Of a DNA stretch of 64,000 bases, positions 36,248-48,280 are shown piece after piece. Location of the stretch: positions 1 to 64,000 of the forward strand of contig QZCP01000247.1 in NCBI GenBank assembly GCA_003956705.1, written 5' to 3'. The notes beneath the pieces were generated by a model. The model ran no database searches and was not told the DNA's origin. It worked only from the letters and a program-made list of their open reading frames with translations. The stretch comes from Brevipalpus yothersi. Lineage: Eukaryota; Arthropoda; Arachnida; Trombidiformes; Tenuipalpidae. The translations under genes and the position numbers were made by a program. The stretch's first letter is position 1. Every line of letters starts with the position of its first letter.

Positions 36248-39013
36248 ATGATTGGCAAATTGCGCGGTGGACTGGGTGAAAGTGGACATCGGCAATGTGT
36301 CCGAGTCCACTGGACACCGATTGTAGTGATCAATTGGGTAACATATCTATTTATATTCTCCTCTTTTCTTTTGATATACTGTGATTGTGTAAGTGTGTTC
36401 ATCGATGATGATCAACAAGTGTCTTCATCACAAAAGTTGCCATTCCAAGCACCATCATCACTTTCATTTTTTCATCAGTCATCACATTCATCATATCCAT
36501 TAGATAAACACAATTTTGGCCATCGTCATCGTCGATTGGCAAATGAACAAAATAAACATGGACGATTAAGAATTTTGCCTGGCGAAAATTATACTCAATC
36601 TGACACAAGAGATATACTTCGCCTAGTGTGCCAAGGTGTGGACTCTGATCCAAAAAATTTCACCAATTTTCAATGGTTCGACAATCAAGACCGACTGATC
36701 ACTCATGCATCTGGCCGCTTTTTGACACCCGACATAGGTGAACTATCTCTTCAACTCCAGAATCCACAGATAACTGATAGTGGTGTGTATCGGTGTTCAG
36801 CAATGTATCAGGGAAATATTACCCTGAATGCTTCCATAAAAGTGGCTCTGTACCAGGGAATTGAGTTTGAAGATTGTCCAGGTGAACAATTTTTGATTGC
36901 CGGTAAAAGTGATGGTAAAATAATTTGTAAAGTATCATCTCAGCCACCACCTCGGATAACATGGAAAAAAGGCAGCAAACCACTGGACACCGAATTATTC
37001 ACACTGGCAAATGATGCAATCAGTGTTAAAGGTCCGGTAACCACATCAACTGCTGGCCTGTATATTGTTGATGCAGCTATACCAAGTTTCGGTAGAGGTG
37101 GCCGGAAAATGATTCGAGTTGAGGTGGGAGAGATTCCGGTGATAACAGATACAGATTTGAACAAAGAGATTACAGAAGGTGAGCGAACTGCCCTTCAATG
37201 TAAAGCCACTGGTATTCCTCCACCCACATATCATTTTTTTGATGCTACTCAGCGTGACTTGAGTTCACAAGCCGGCTATCATGTGGACTCATCCAATGGC
37301 CTGTTGACCATTGATTCGGTGAGACGAGATCGAGATGAAAAAATTGAATGTCAAGTTGCCAATAAGGCTGGTAAAGATAGTCGAATAATGAATTTAAATA
37401 TTTTGAGTAAACCTAGTTTGAGTGTGTTTCAAAATGAGTCCATGATCGAAGGTGGCCAGGGACAATTGAGCTGTAGGGTGAAAGGTCATCCATTGCCGAA
37501 AGTAGACTTTATGCGACTGGTGTACAGTCCAAACATGGATCATTTGGATGAGAAGCCACTTTCACAGGATGATCGATTTCGCATTGAAACACGAGAGGTT
37601 ATCAAGCACGAAGTGGAGCACAAGCTTATCATTTCCAATGTTAAACGAAAAGACGATGGTCTTTATTTGTGTAGGGCTAACAATAAAGCAGGATCAGCCT
37701 CTTTTGTTGGCCACATTCAAGTACAATATCCACCGGATCTCTCTGCCACTGTTACAAAATTTCGAAACTGGTCAAATAAACCCATAAATTTGTCCTGTAT
37801 AGCTAATGCCATACCAAATGCTACCTTCACATGGAAATTTGGTGATCAAGATATACGAAATGATGATCAAGCTTACACAATCTATAATGATGAGGTTGGT
37901 TTGAGCCGCCTTCTCATTAAGTCATTTACTGGTCGAAAGGTTTACGGTATTTACAATTGTCGTGCTTCAAATTCACATGGTATGCGATCAGTTTCCATTG
38001 ATTTCAACGAAGCAACCGTACCAGAGTCACCGAATGTGAGACTAGTTGACACTCGACCGACATCCCTTGAATTTCAGATAACCGATTCGGTAGTTGAACT
38101 ACCGATCAAATATTATCATGTTAAATATCGACAAGAATCGGAACTTGATCAAAATTCTACCACCATAATCAAATGGCCTGCTGGCCGTGAAAGCTATAAA
38201 CTATCTGGTCTCAGTCCACGAACTCGCTATGGTATAAGTTTTGCGGCCGAAAATGATGTAGGCATCGGTGCGTACAGCGAAATCAAGCGATTCGACACTC
38301 GACATGAGACTAGGCCTGAAAAAGTCACCTTTTTACATGAGGAACATCAAAATCGAGACCTTGGCCAAAATGGATTTGTTCGTGGGGAATTTGGCGATCA
38401 ATTTAGATTCCAATGGAATCCAGTGGAAAGTAATGGTAAAAAAGTGGACTATTATACTGTTGCCCATTATAAAGTCCACAAAAGTGGTGACAAGTACATC
38501 GCTCCGGAAGAAAAGTTATCGGAAGAACGTATTTCCATTTCATCACCTCTCGAGCACACCCTCATCAATTTACGGCCAAATACATTCTACAAAATTCAGT
38601 TATCAGCAACCAACGAAATTGGTGAAAGTGCTCCAGCAGAGCTCATATTTCAAACATCCGAAGGTGAGTTATCTTTTTGTTTTCACTTCATCTACTTCTC
38701 TTAATTGCTGAATCACACTTGAATCTCACGATGATTCTGGCAGTAGCGGATGCTGCTATAGTCTGTACACCTATTGCCTAATGATATTTCAAACCCTTTC
38801 CAATTCGATTGCAATGATATTGAAAGCATGACGTGTCTTTGTTTGCCAGATATCATCAGTATTGACAATGTACCTTTCAAATTTTTGTCATACCATCTCA
38901 TGAAATTGAGTTCATGAAGCTTTGAAAAACTCGTGCATTCAAGAATCGTTGGCGTAGTGAAAGTGGCAAAATATGTGTCACTTTCATACACAATGGCTGT
39001 TATGGATCATTCA

Positions 39014-39056
<43 letters not shown>

Positions 39057-41145
39057 CCCATCTTTCTCTTTCTCTCTCTTTTGTATTTTGAAAATTATAG
39101 CTGTCACTTCCAGTGGATGGAGCGCTGGACTGGACTCATTCTATGATCTCGGGACCGCACTACTATCGATTGTATTCGGTATGATAATCTTACTGATAGT
39201 AATGGACATCATATTGTACATCCGATGTCGAGTGGGTGTTATGTACTTCCTCCAAGGCCTATTCTTTGGAAGTGATTCTGGGAATAATAAAAAGACCAAA
39301 TCAGAGGAGCTCCCGCATCCTGGGTAAGTAGAAAAGATAGGGGAGGTTACCCAGCTATATACTTCATTCTGGTCATGATGAATGTGTAAAATGTCCAAAA
39401 AGAGTCCAATTCAATGCACAAGTTATTCTAGTCGAGCTATTCTTTTTCGGTTAATTTTATGCCATCATTCGCCACCAAATTCGAGCCTCTCGGTGGACAC
39501 AGGGGAAAGCTTTTCACTGGACTCTCTCCCATGGTGTTTATATGGCCTAGAGCTGGTACTTGGGCTAAGAGCGGTTGTACTCGAAGGTAGAATTTTGAGG
39601 CATAGGAAAGACTGAAATAATCATGCTGATGATGATCATATTTGAGTGAACTGTAGACCAAAGCCATACAAACACGAAACAACAACTTAATTCCTATGGC
39701 ATTAAGGTTGAGCTCACTTCCCACGTAGCTTCCGATCGAAGTTCATGTTGAACTTCGCCCTCTTCCATCTCGATTGAACACACACACACACACACACTCA
39801 ACATAAGGAGCTTCATTCGAGATTAATCATGAGATTTCACATTTCACATAAATCTGAATTCTCTCTCCACCGTTCATCCATAATATAATTTGTCAAGCTT
39901 TATTTTTCCCAGACTTCCCTTACCACCCCCTTAAAATTGTTCGTGCTTACTTTCATTTCTTCTCGATTGCCCAATATGCCGACACTCGATCGGTTAGATC
40001 TCTCTCTCCCTCTCTTTCTCTCTCTTTCTCTCCTGCTCTTTTCCACTTTTCTATGCATGCATTTGGCCCGTTATATTTCGGTCTTCTTCTTTTTTGTCTG
40101 GCTCTACTGGGTCCTATTGGGTCCTATTGGTGAGCTCATACAAGGATCGATTTCTCTCTCTCTCTCTTCTATCCAACTGCTTCTCTCTCTCTCTCATTCG
40201 TTTTAATATTTTTCGGGAATGAGTCATCCTTGGTAGTGGCTTGCAAACTTTCATCATGGTCCATTCACGATCAATTCTTTCATCTTTTTTTATTTGCTTC
40301 GCTCTCCTCTTGTGGACAATTCACAGGCCTATTATATGGCTATTTTTCTCTCTTTAATAGAAATTTGGGTCTCATATCGGAAGTCAAACGATCATCACCA
40401 AAGAATGAACTGAATAATTCGACATTTGAGTAAGTGAAATCAAATAAAAACGGGAAGAGAGTTCATGAGCAATGGGTAGAGGAAAAATTTTTATCTCTCT
40501 TCTCAAATACTTCTCATGCTATTATTATTTGCTTTCTGACCCATCAATTGAACTTTTTAACCACTTAGTTAGTTCAGCCCATTGGCCATATTTCACAGCA
40601 GTATGCAAGAAGAATTTTTTTCTCTCTCTCAAATTCTCAAGCCAATATGATATGATTACAAATATTGAATCAACATTTTGCAAACTTTTAATCATTGATT
40701 GCCATATGCTTACTCAATATCTTTCTCATGATCCACTTTATATTGGCAAGAGAAAATAATTTGCTCTTTACCTCTCTCTCTATTATTATCATCTCTACTC
40801 TGGATATATCTGTCAGTTATTCTGTCTATCATGAATGATTTGCTTCCTTTCCGAATCGGCCTTGAGCTGCTTTTTTCAATCACCTCGATTGACCTGTTAC
40901 ATTATTAACTCATTGTTTTCTCCCATCTCTCATCTTCATTCCTCGTGGCCCACTCTCGATGTTTCAAAATCATGAACATCTCCTCCAAACCATTGAACAT
41001 CCAACCATCAGCCCCAATAATGTAACGATTAAAGTTGACGAATCAACGCCAATGATGTCTGTTGACGAGTCAAGAGGGTAAGCAAAAATAAAGCCAACAT
41101 CATGTCAAACTCCATGTAGATTGCTCTTTTTATTACTAGCCATGC

Positions 41146-41176
<31 letters not shown>

Positions 41177-41861
41177 CACCATAATCTCTCTGACAATCCT
41201 CTAGTCCAATTCATCCTGTGTTCCTCTTTCTCTTTCTTCCTCTTTCTCTTTCATCCACCACAATTCCTCTTTATCTTTCTCTTTCTCTCTCCTCCTGTCT
41301 GGTAGTCAATAGAGTTTTCATTTCTCTCTCCTCTCTTGGTTCACCATCCGTCAGATCCACCCTCAACTTCTCCGCATCATTCATTGTGAGAGCCTCTTGC
41401 CGCTCGCAAGTCCATGTTACTTTCTCTCTCTCTCTCTCTCTTTCTCTTTCTCTTGCTCTCTCTCTTTCTGAATTCTCTCTCTCCTCCTCTCCACCCACCG
41501 ATTTTCTTCTACCTTTAGCACGATTATTCTATTCACGTAGCCAAGGCTCCAATGCTTCAACCACAGAAGCATCCTGATGCATTGATCCCGGCCTGTCACA
41601 AGCTTGAGAGCATATCGCTTTCAACGCTGTCATCCTTTTCACCGCCATTGCTACGACCATCAAGCTATTTAAACACATTGGCAAACATTTACTTGCAGAA
41701 TTAACTAATTATTTTTCCTCTCTCTTCTTCTCTTGATATCTTCTTTGCTTTTTGCTCTCTCTCTTTCTTTCTTCACCCTCGATTATAACAGAGATATCCA
41801 TGATGATCATGCATCAAATAGTACAGGCGCATCGGGACGACCCGTAGATAGTGCAGTGTAA
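36248..41861 (+). CDS. Fasciclin-2-like / NCAM-type adhesion molecule, 947 aa
   Basis: Five exons in consistent phase: 36248-38663, 39101-39323, 40361-40429, 41012-41077 and 41792-41861 (TAA). After a hydrophobic leader (VVINWVTYLFIFSSFLLIYC, about 25-47) come five Ig domains and two fibronectin-III domains (about residues 95-800), all in the large first exon. A membrane helix follows at about 825-848 (LLSIVFGMIILLIVMDIILY), then a cytoplasmic tail of about 100 residues. This 5 Ig + 2 FN3 layout is that of Fas2/NCAM. The tail ends DSAV, and fly Fas2 also ends in SAV, a ligand for PDZ domains of Dlg-type scaffolds. Ig2 has its first Cys (KIICK) but GLYIV where the second Cys is expected. The protein mediates homophilic neuron and epithelial adhesion. 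The small tail exons rest on splice sites and phase. A skipped candidate terminal exon lies at 41541-41577. Confidence 0.9.
39015..39053 (+). repeat. Intronic (CT)n near a 3' splice site
   Basis: A CT run in fasciclin-2-like intron 1, followed by more CTTT sequence and then the acceptor at 39100. It lies on the sense strand. Confidence 0.9.
41148..41173 (+). repeat. Intronic (CT)n
   Basis: A CT run in the last intron of the fasciclin-2-like gene. More CT-rich sequence follows up to the last acceptor at 41791. Confidence 0.9.
41541..41577 (+). CDS. Possible alternative last exon of the fasciclin-2-like gene
   Basis: Acceptor TTATTCTATTCACGTAG at 41540 would join in phase to the exon ending 41077. 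It replaces the PDZ-ligand tail by GQGSNASTTEAS and a stop. Fly Fas2 is known to have several C-terminal isoforms, so an alternative end is plausible, but the evidence here is only splice consensus and open phase. Confidence 0.3.
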
Positions 41862-44800
41862 GCTTGAAAAGAAGCCAATAAGTGACGAGATTTTTTGGAT
41901 CCATCCAGGAAGACGTGTATCAAGTTTTTGGCTTTACTTTTCTTTCAACGAGTGTAACCATTCATTTTGACGCAGATACTTACTTACAAGAATCTGGAAT
42001 TCTGGTGAATTCCACAAGTCCAAATATCATATTATCAAATGCCTCATCAGCAACGCTGAAAGTCCACAAGTTCACACTTGATCAAATTCTTTTTTTTTAC
42101 ATATATGATAAAATACTTCAAATATCATTCCTCTTGATTATCAAATATGCATACAATTTCCCATACTCTATTATGGTAATCCTTCTCTTCCTCCTCTCTT
42201 CATCTCTTCTTTATTTGCTGGGAATCTCATCTCACACCTGGATCAAATCGTTTACATCCTCTACAAGCTCTGGTGATTGAACCATGCTGCAATTTTGTAT
42301 CTGAGATGTATTCTCTCAAGTCCCATCAAAAATCTCGTAGATTTTCTCACCTGATAAACTGGTTCGGGATTGAGTAATTATTCCCAAATCACGTTACAAA
42401 AACAATGAGAGGAAACCACGAATTGCAACATCGGACGCATCTGCATTCTTGAATGCTTTTCTTTCTCTCTATCTAATTATCATGTTGAGTCTTGAAAACT
42501 CTATCTTCCCGATTGAAACATGTATAAAAAAAATTTTGTCTGGTCAGATGATGTGTGATACCGTCATGAGCTTCATCACCTCTTCAGTCACATAATATCA
42601 TATTTTGCACATCCTTAATTTTTGTCTTCTATTCCCCTCTCCTGTTATCTGAATTACTAATGTATCCCCTATTTGTTCGACATCTTTCTCTCTCTCTCTT
42701 TTCCTTCTACTGCCTTGTAGTGTAGTACATGTACATGTATTTATTTATCCACTGTAATAATGAAAACAGAGAAAATGTCTTAAGGCTTCAACTTATTATA
42801 ATGTGCAGTAAATTAGTCTCATGGCTCATTACCACACAAAATTTGCTTTGAGCAGCTAATTTTGCGAGTGAAATAGTAAATAAGAACACATGTGTAGATT
42901 TTTTTGGCACTCTAATCTAGGAGCCGATTTTCATCTTCTCTCCCATCATTTTCAAGTGTTCACATGCAAATTTTTGACGAATATCCAACTTTTTTCGTCA
43001 ACACTTTCCTTGGACGAATCCTTGGATTTTGGGTGCATTCAGACATGGTCTCAGCTTATTGAAGATACTCAATCAATAACTATGATAATAAAACTTTCTA
43101 CTGATTTCAAAATTGCAAACTTGAATTTTCCAACGATTGGATAAAAAATTTCATTATAATCAAAGAAAGATTTAGGAGTTTCATCAAAAGTGCTCCATAT
43201 CTTGTCTTAGTATGGATATTTGTTTTTTTTCTCTTATCCCGACGAAATTGAACTATTATAAGATGCTACTAATTGCTATCAACTATTTAACATATAATGT
43301 ATCCTCAAATCGAGGAAGAATCCGCCTGTTGAGCAAAAATTTGAGGCCTTCATCTTTTTTTGGGTTTCATTCACTTACTTTGCCCCAGCAAGCCAATCAA
43401 GAAGTAATTGATACCTTGGAAAAAATATTCTGTATCTAGCTCACTGACAACAAAAGCTCATTTCTTTCTTTCCGGAAGCGAGGATCAGAATTAATCACGC
43501 TTCTGGCAGCTTCCAGAGAAAAGATTATCCATTCTTCTAGATCATATCAACAATAAGCTATTTGAATTGCAACTCACTTTGTTCCACATTCTCGGGCACC
43601 AAAACTTTTCCTGATCATCCTTAACACCCACAGACTTTTATACTACTGGGTGAAATCTAAAGGAATACACTAGGAATTCCAAACTTCTCGTTGAACAACG
43701 ATTCCTTTGTGTAAATCAAGTATACATCATGTATATTCGAAAAAAATACAAACAACATTAACGTTATACTGAAAATTGTTTCATGCAAAAATTACACTAA
43801 AAAGCTTTCTCTTCATTTGGGAATGAATAGAATTGAAAGGGAAAAATTTTCAACTTCCTCCAACAATTGAACAATCAGAATTAGATTTTATGCTATACAT
43901 TCCATAATCATCAGGAAGAATGTAACTGAAAGCTAAGTAAGAACAAAAAATTTTCGAGAAGGTTTCAACTGTAAATAATTGACGAGTTAAAAATTTTGCT
44001 TGAAAGAAAAAAAAAGAAACCTCTTGATACCATGATACAAGGTATCACAAATCATCTAATGTCGAGTGTTCATGAAGCGAAACGTTTTGGGGCCAGATAC
44101 TCACTTCACAAGTATTCCTGATATTATGCTAATTTTTGCGCATTATTTTAATTACTCATATTTTGATAGAAAAAAATAGTAAAAATGGAAGGAAACTTTA
44201 CTCATGAAAAAAGACCATCATTGTGATGGAGGGTAATTATATCACGTAGTTGGAAAAGGTGCCTGAAAAGAGTCACTGGATTGGATCACTCTATTAACTT
44301 TTTTAAATTGAGATGGATACTTTTTAAATTTCATTTCCAGCGATGATGCCTAGAAAGAGGCCTCGAGATTGAATGGGGAGAAAATTTGGAGCTTGAATCT
44401 GTAACTCTGAAATTAGTGAGCTTTCCATGAAATATAGATTTGTGTATATAGCCATCTCGCATTCCGTTCAATTGGAAATGTTTAAATTCCAATTTCAAAC
44501 ATCAAGACAAATGAAATTCTCTGGAACAACATCAAAGCTCTTCAAAATTTTGGGACTTCCTATCAGACAAAGGAATGGGAATCTTCTCTGTCCTTGATTC
44601 CAGCATGCGATAGGAAGAATTTGGCGTTAACGATTGATTGACAATTCTCGATCGAACACAAATAGCTTGCAGAGGCGTTATTCTTCTCTCTATGAGAGAA
44701 TAAACGATCGAACACTCATTGTGCACCATGTTGATAATTTTCTCCCTCTGACATGGGAACATTTGAAACAGAATGTGTGTGTGTGTGTTTCGAATGAATG

Positions 44801-45038
44801 TATGAATGAAAGTAGTAATGGATCAATCGATGTAGTAGTTTTGTTTAATTATTGTCCATCCGCTCATTTCCTGTCATTTTTGTCCCCTCATTCTACATCT
44901 CAACAGCTTCTGTTTTTTTCACACACACAATTCCTTATTCTGTTCTCATGATGATTGGCCATCATTGTTTTGCGAAAAGTTTTCCATCTCATTTTTTTCG
45001 AGGCTACTCATCACTGATAGTGAAAGAAAAATTGTGAG
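41862..45038. other. 3' flank of the fasciclin-2-like gene and intergenic DNA
   Basis: No gene is recognised. Frames such as 41882-42280 are open but have Leu/Ile/Ser-rich composition without a known motif and lie just past a stop codon, so 3' UTR is likelier. The first copy of the duplicated block (44042-44311) is in this stretch, about 0.7 kb before the aquaglyceroporin start. Confidence 0.5.
44042..44311. repeat. Duplicated block, copy A (upstream of aquaglyceroporin)
   Basis: This block matches 47671-48003 in the same orientation. Shared landmarks include TCACAAATCATC, AAGCGAAACG, ATATGCTAATTTTTG/ATTATGCTAATTTTTG, TTATTTTAATTACTC, GAGGG(T/C)AATTATAT and GTCACTG/ATCACTG with ATTGAATC/TTGGATC. 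Divergence is substantial, so the duplication is not recent. It is non-coding, and no terminal inverted repeats were seen. Confidence 0.75.
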
Positions 45039-45900
45039 ATGGACGATGAAATTCCATTCAATGTTGGTGGCTTCCAAGTTCATAGTGATGCGTTGAGAGA
45101 ACTTTTTGCCGAAGGTTTAGGAACATTCGTCTTAACGGTGAGTAATCTTTTGATAATTGATGTTGTGTCTTGATAATCAAGATTTGATCAAATTCATTGT
45201 GCTAAAAATATATTCTACTAAAATTATGAAGGTTTTAGGATGCTCTGGGAATGCACGATATTTTCTTTCTCAAGATATTGGTGCAGATCTGATTTCTATC
45301 CCATGGATCTGGGGCTTAGCATACACGATTGGGGTTTACGTTTCCGGAGGTGTTTCAGGTGAGTTCAAATTTCTAATCTCCAGCTTTTATGTGCATTCTA
45401 ATATATTCAATTATCATGAATCGAGAATTCGAATCAATTGAGAAATCTGCTCGAAACTGATGAGTTATAGAGAAATTTCCAAATTTTTTATCAAAACTAG
45501 GTGAAACATTCTCAGAATATTGCCAACAAACTAGATCTCTAGGATTTTTTTATTCTTCTGGGGCTTTAAAAAAATTAGTTTCATTTTATTAGGAGGACAT
45601 CTTAATCCAGCGGTAACCCTTGGTCTAGCATCTGTTGGAAAATTAAGTTGGTCCAAAGTTCCTCACTACTTTTTCGCCCAATATGTTGGAGCTTTTCTGG
45701 GTGCTGGTACAGTCTATGGTGTTTATTCTGAGGCAATAACTTCAAGAATTGAGTTACATTCAGCCATGACTTTGAACATGACCACGAAAATATTCATACC
45801 TGTTGCAGGCTCAGGCGTATCGACTGCAACGCAATTTATTGATCAAGTAAGATTCTATCAAAAGAAATCCTACCCAATTAACTATTATAACTGTTGTTTC

Positions 45901-45956
<56 letters not shown>

Positions 45957-46511
45957 TTGCTCATAATTCAGGTAACATGCTGCACCATATTCTTATTATT
46001 GATAAACGCTGTGATCGATGAGAGAAATCTTACCTGCTCAAGGGGCTTGAAGCCATTACTGATAGGATTCATTGGTCTTTCATCAATTGTATTCACTTTT
46101 GGTTACAATGCTGGAGCTGCTGTGAATCCTGCTCGAGATTTGGCGCCTCGTTTATTGATCTGGCTGATTGGATGGGGTCCAATAGTGTTCAAGTGAGTAG
46201 TAAATCTTTGTCGAAGAAAAAGTCACAACTAACTCATTAAGATAACTAAGTTACTAATCAATCACCATAATCGACTCTGTCTCCATGTATGGCTGAACAG
46301 TTTCGACGAAGTTGGTCATTTTTGGGTTCCTCTGCTCGGATGCCATATTGGTGGTATGCTTGGCTCATGGCTCTACAGATTGCTGATAGAGAATCATTGG
46401 CCCGATGATTACAATATATCGTCTATGGTGGCTCATGATCATCACGGAAAATACAATTATAACGATAAATATTTTATGAACAAGTCACTGAGTCGAGTGC
46501 GGCCTGTTTAG
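45039..46511 (+). CDS. Aquaglyceroporin (AQP3/7/9-type), 303 aa
   Basis: Five exons in consistent phase: 45039-45137, 45232-45358, 45593-45846, 45972-46192 and 46301-46511 (TAG). The protein has the MIP fold of six membrane helices and two pore half-helices carrying the NPA boxes: GGHLNPAVTLGLASVGKLSW and GAAVNPARDLAPRL. The Asp after the second box (NPARD) is the mark of glycerol-conducting GlpF/AQP3-like channels, where water-only aquaporins have Ser. The family trait GWGPIVF is also present. The C-terminus is His/Asn/Tyr-rich (VAHDHHGKYNYNDKYF). It should pass glycerol, water and possibly urea across the plasma membrane. Intron 3 contains (CT)n at 45905-45955, ending 16 bp before the acceptor. 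Exon 1 is assigned because it reads in phase into the first helix (LGTFVLT then VLGCSGNA). Confidence 0.93.
45905..45955 (+). repeat. Intronic (CT)n next to a 3' splice site
   Basis: About 51 bp of CT in aquaglyceroporin intron 3. Only TATTTGCTCATAATTCAG separates it from the exon, so it lies in the polypyrimidine-tract position. Confidence 0.9.
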
Positions 46512-47670
46512 CTTTGGTAACCGACCAGAACATGTATCGATGGTTCCATCCCATCTTCAACCACTGTCACCCACATTATTGGAAGATTATAAGGGTGGCC
46601 ATTATGATCAGTTTTGGTCGGATTCAAAGCCCAGACAACACAAACCTTTACTCACTCTATCATCTCATCTGTTCACAATTGATCCCGATGAATTGATTGT
46701 CTAACAATCATTTGCATTCGGAATAGATTTCCGGTAATCATTTTGCTCCGCCATGATTTCTGCTATTCTTCATCTCATAGTGACATTTTTTAATCGTTCA
46801 GTCCTTAAGCAAGTAGATGAATCGGATATTTTTCAACACACATAAAGCTAATTTGCTGTCATATTTTTGTTAATTATAGCAATCGAAATTGATTATTGAA
46901 GATCAGGTATGAGGAAGTTGAATTTTATTACTCTCGAGAGTAAATGATGATCGAGGCATCTCCAATCATCATGAGACATCATGATCATAAGCATGGCAAA
47001 TTCTTACCGAGAGAATTACCTGAGAACTTAATTCTTGATGCCTTTTTTAAGCTTCTCTTGATTTCGAATTTCATATAAACTGAAATTTAACCCATTCTAT
47101 ATTGTCCAACTCGAATTCAGAGTAAGTTAACTTAAACATAAATAAACTACAATAAAAATTTAATCTCAAGTCAGCATAATTGAAAGTGATCAGAACCTGG
47201 ACCTTTACTTCCTAACTATAAAAATGTCTAGAGCGAAGGTGAACATTCTAAGACTGTAAGATTTCAAGCTATTCTCTCATACAAACAGTCACCGTTTCAA
47301 CACCGAAAATGTTAAACATTGGGTTAGAATTGTGAAATCTGGATAGTCATATTGCGTGACACATTATTCTTCGATTCCGATCAGAATAGAACAAAATTTT
47401 AAGGACTACTTATGGTCGATAGTTTTTTTGCCACTACAATCACTTAAAAGTTGATTTATCACTTTTGATATTTCTTTATTGTCTGTAGAGCTTTGAAAAT
47501 CGAAAAATTTCAGTCAAAAAGCAGACGATTTCGATTACCGATCCCCTTCTATCATCTATACATATTGTATCATACATCTATATGCTTACACCCTTCATGA
47601 TCATCGGGAGGAAAGTACGACACAGTTAATCGAAGACAAGAGAACAAGTGCAAGTGAATGCGAAAGTAAA

Positions 47671-47829
47671 TGTCACAAATCATCACAAATCGAGCCTTTC
47701 ATCAAGCGAAACGCTCTAATGTTCACTTTGACGAGTATTTCACATAATATGCTAATTTTTGAGCGTTATTTTAATTACTCATATTTTGTTGAAGAAAAAA
47801 GGCGAGAATCATCCAAAATGAGGGGCAAA

Positions 47830-47900
<71 letters not shown>

Positions 47901-48003
47901 ATTATCGTAAATAGATAATCGTTAAAATAGAGGGCAATTATATTAAGTAGGAGAAGAGGTGTTCGTTAAGAATCACTGAATTGAATCTTTCTATTAGCTA
48001 TAT
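47671..48003. repeat. Duplicated block, copy B, with inserted (CT)n
   Basis: Homologous to 44042-44311, same orientation. It carries a pure (CT)n run at 47833-47896 immediately after a shared AAGTTT/AAACTTT position, where copy A has ordinary sequence. The microsatellite therefore expanded after duplication, or was lost from copy A. Confidence 0.75.
47833..47896. repeat. (CT)n inside duplicated block copy B
   Basis: About 64 bp of pure CT. The corresponding position in copy A (near 44190) has no microsatellite. Confidence 0.9.
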
Positions 48004-48280
48004 TGAACATCGTTTATTTGTGATCAGCTCACTTGTCAGATCAGTTATTTGTTACTGTAATAAGATAATCTTGAATGGAATAAAGTTGATTACAGAGTGA
48101 GACTTGAAGGTCTTGTTTAAAAGGGTTCGACAAAAATTTAGTTCTTCCAGTTGAATTCGATTTGTTGTGAACTAAAGTTCTACCAATACTCATTATTTGT
48201 GAATATCCCAGTGTTCGGGAAATCCGATCACCTTTTGTACTCGAAATATTGGCCTAAAAGTTCAGTGAATATCTGTTAAG

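Larger units (their letters stand above)
46512..48280. other. Intergenic, with copy B of the duplicated block
   Basis: No coding exon is recognised. It holds the aquaglyceroporin 3' flank (AATAAA/ATAAA-type sequences near 47.15 kb) and then duplicated block copy B, which ends about 280 bp before the small secreted peptide gene. Confidence 0.5.

Noticed and set aside
40960..41011. Extension of the fasciclin-2-like tail exon upstream to about 40960
   Set aside because: The frame is open and plausible, but no AG acceptor exists in the preceding pyrimidine stretch, and the acceptor at 41011 fits the phase of the previous exon.
41882..42280. 132-aa plus-strand open frame after the fasciclin-2-like gene
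   Set aside because: It lies directly after the stop codon, has no recognisable motif and is better explained as 3' UTR.
43212..43439. 75-codon plus-strand frame
   Set aside because: No domain, no splice signals and AT-rich random-like composition.
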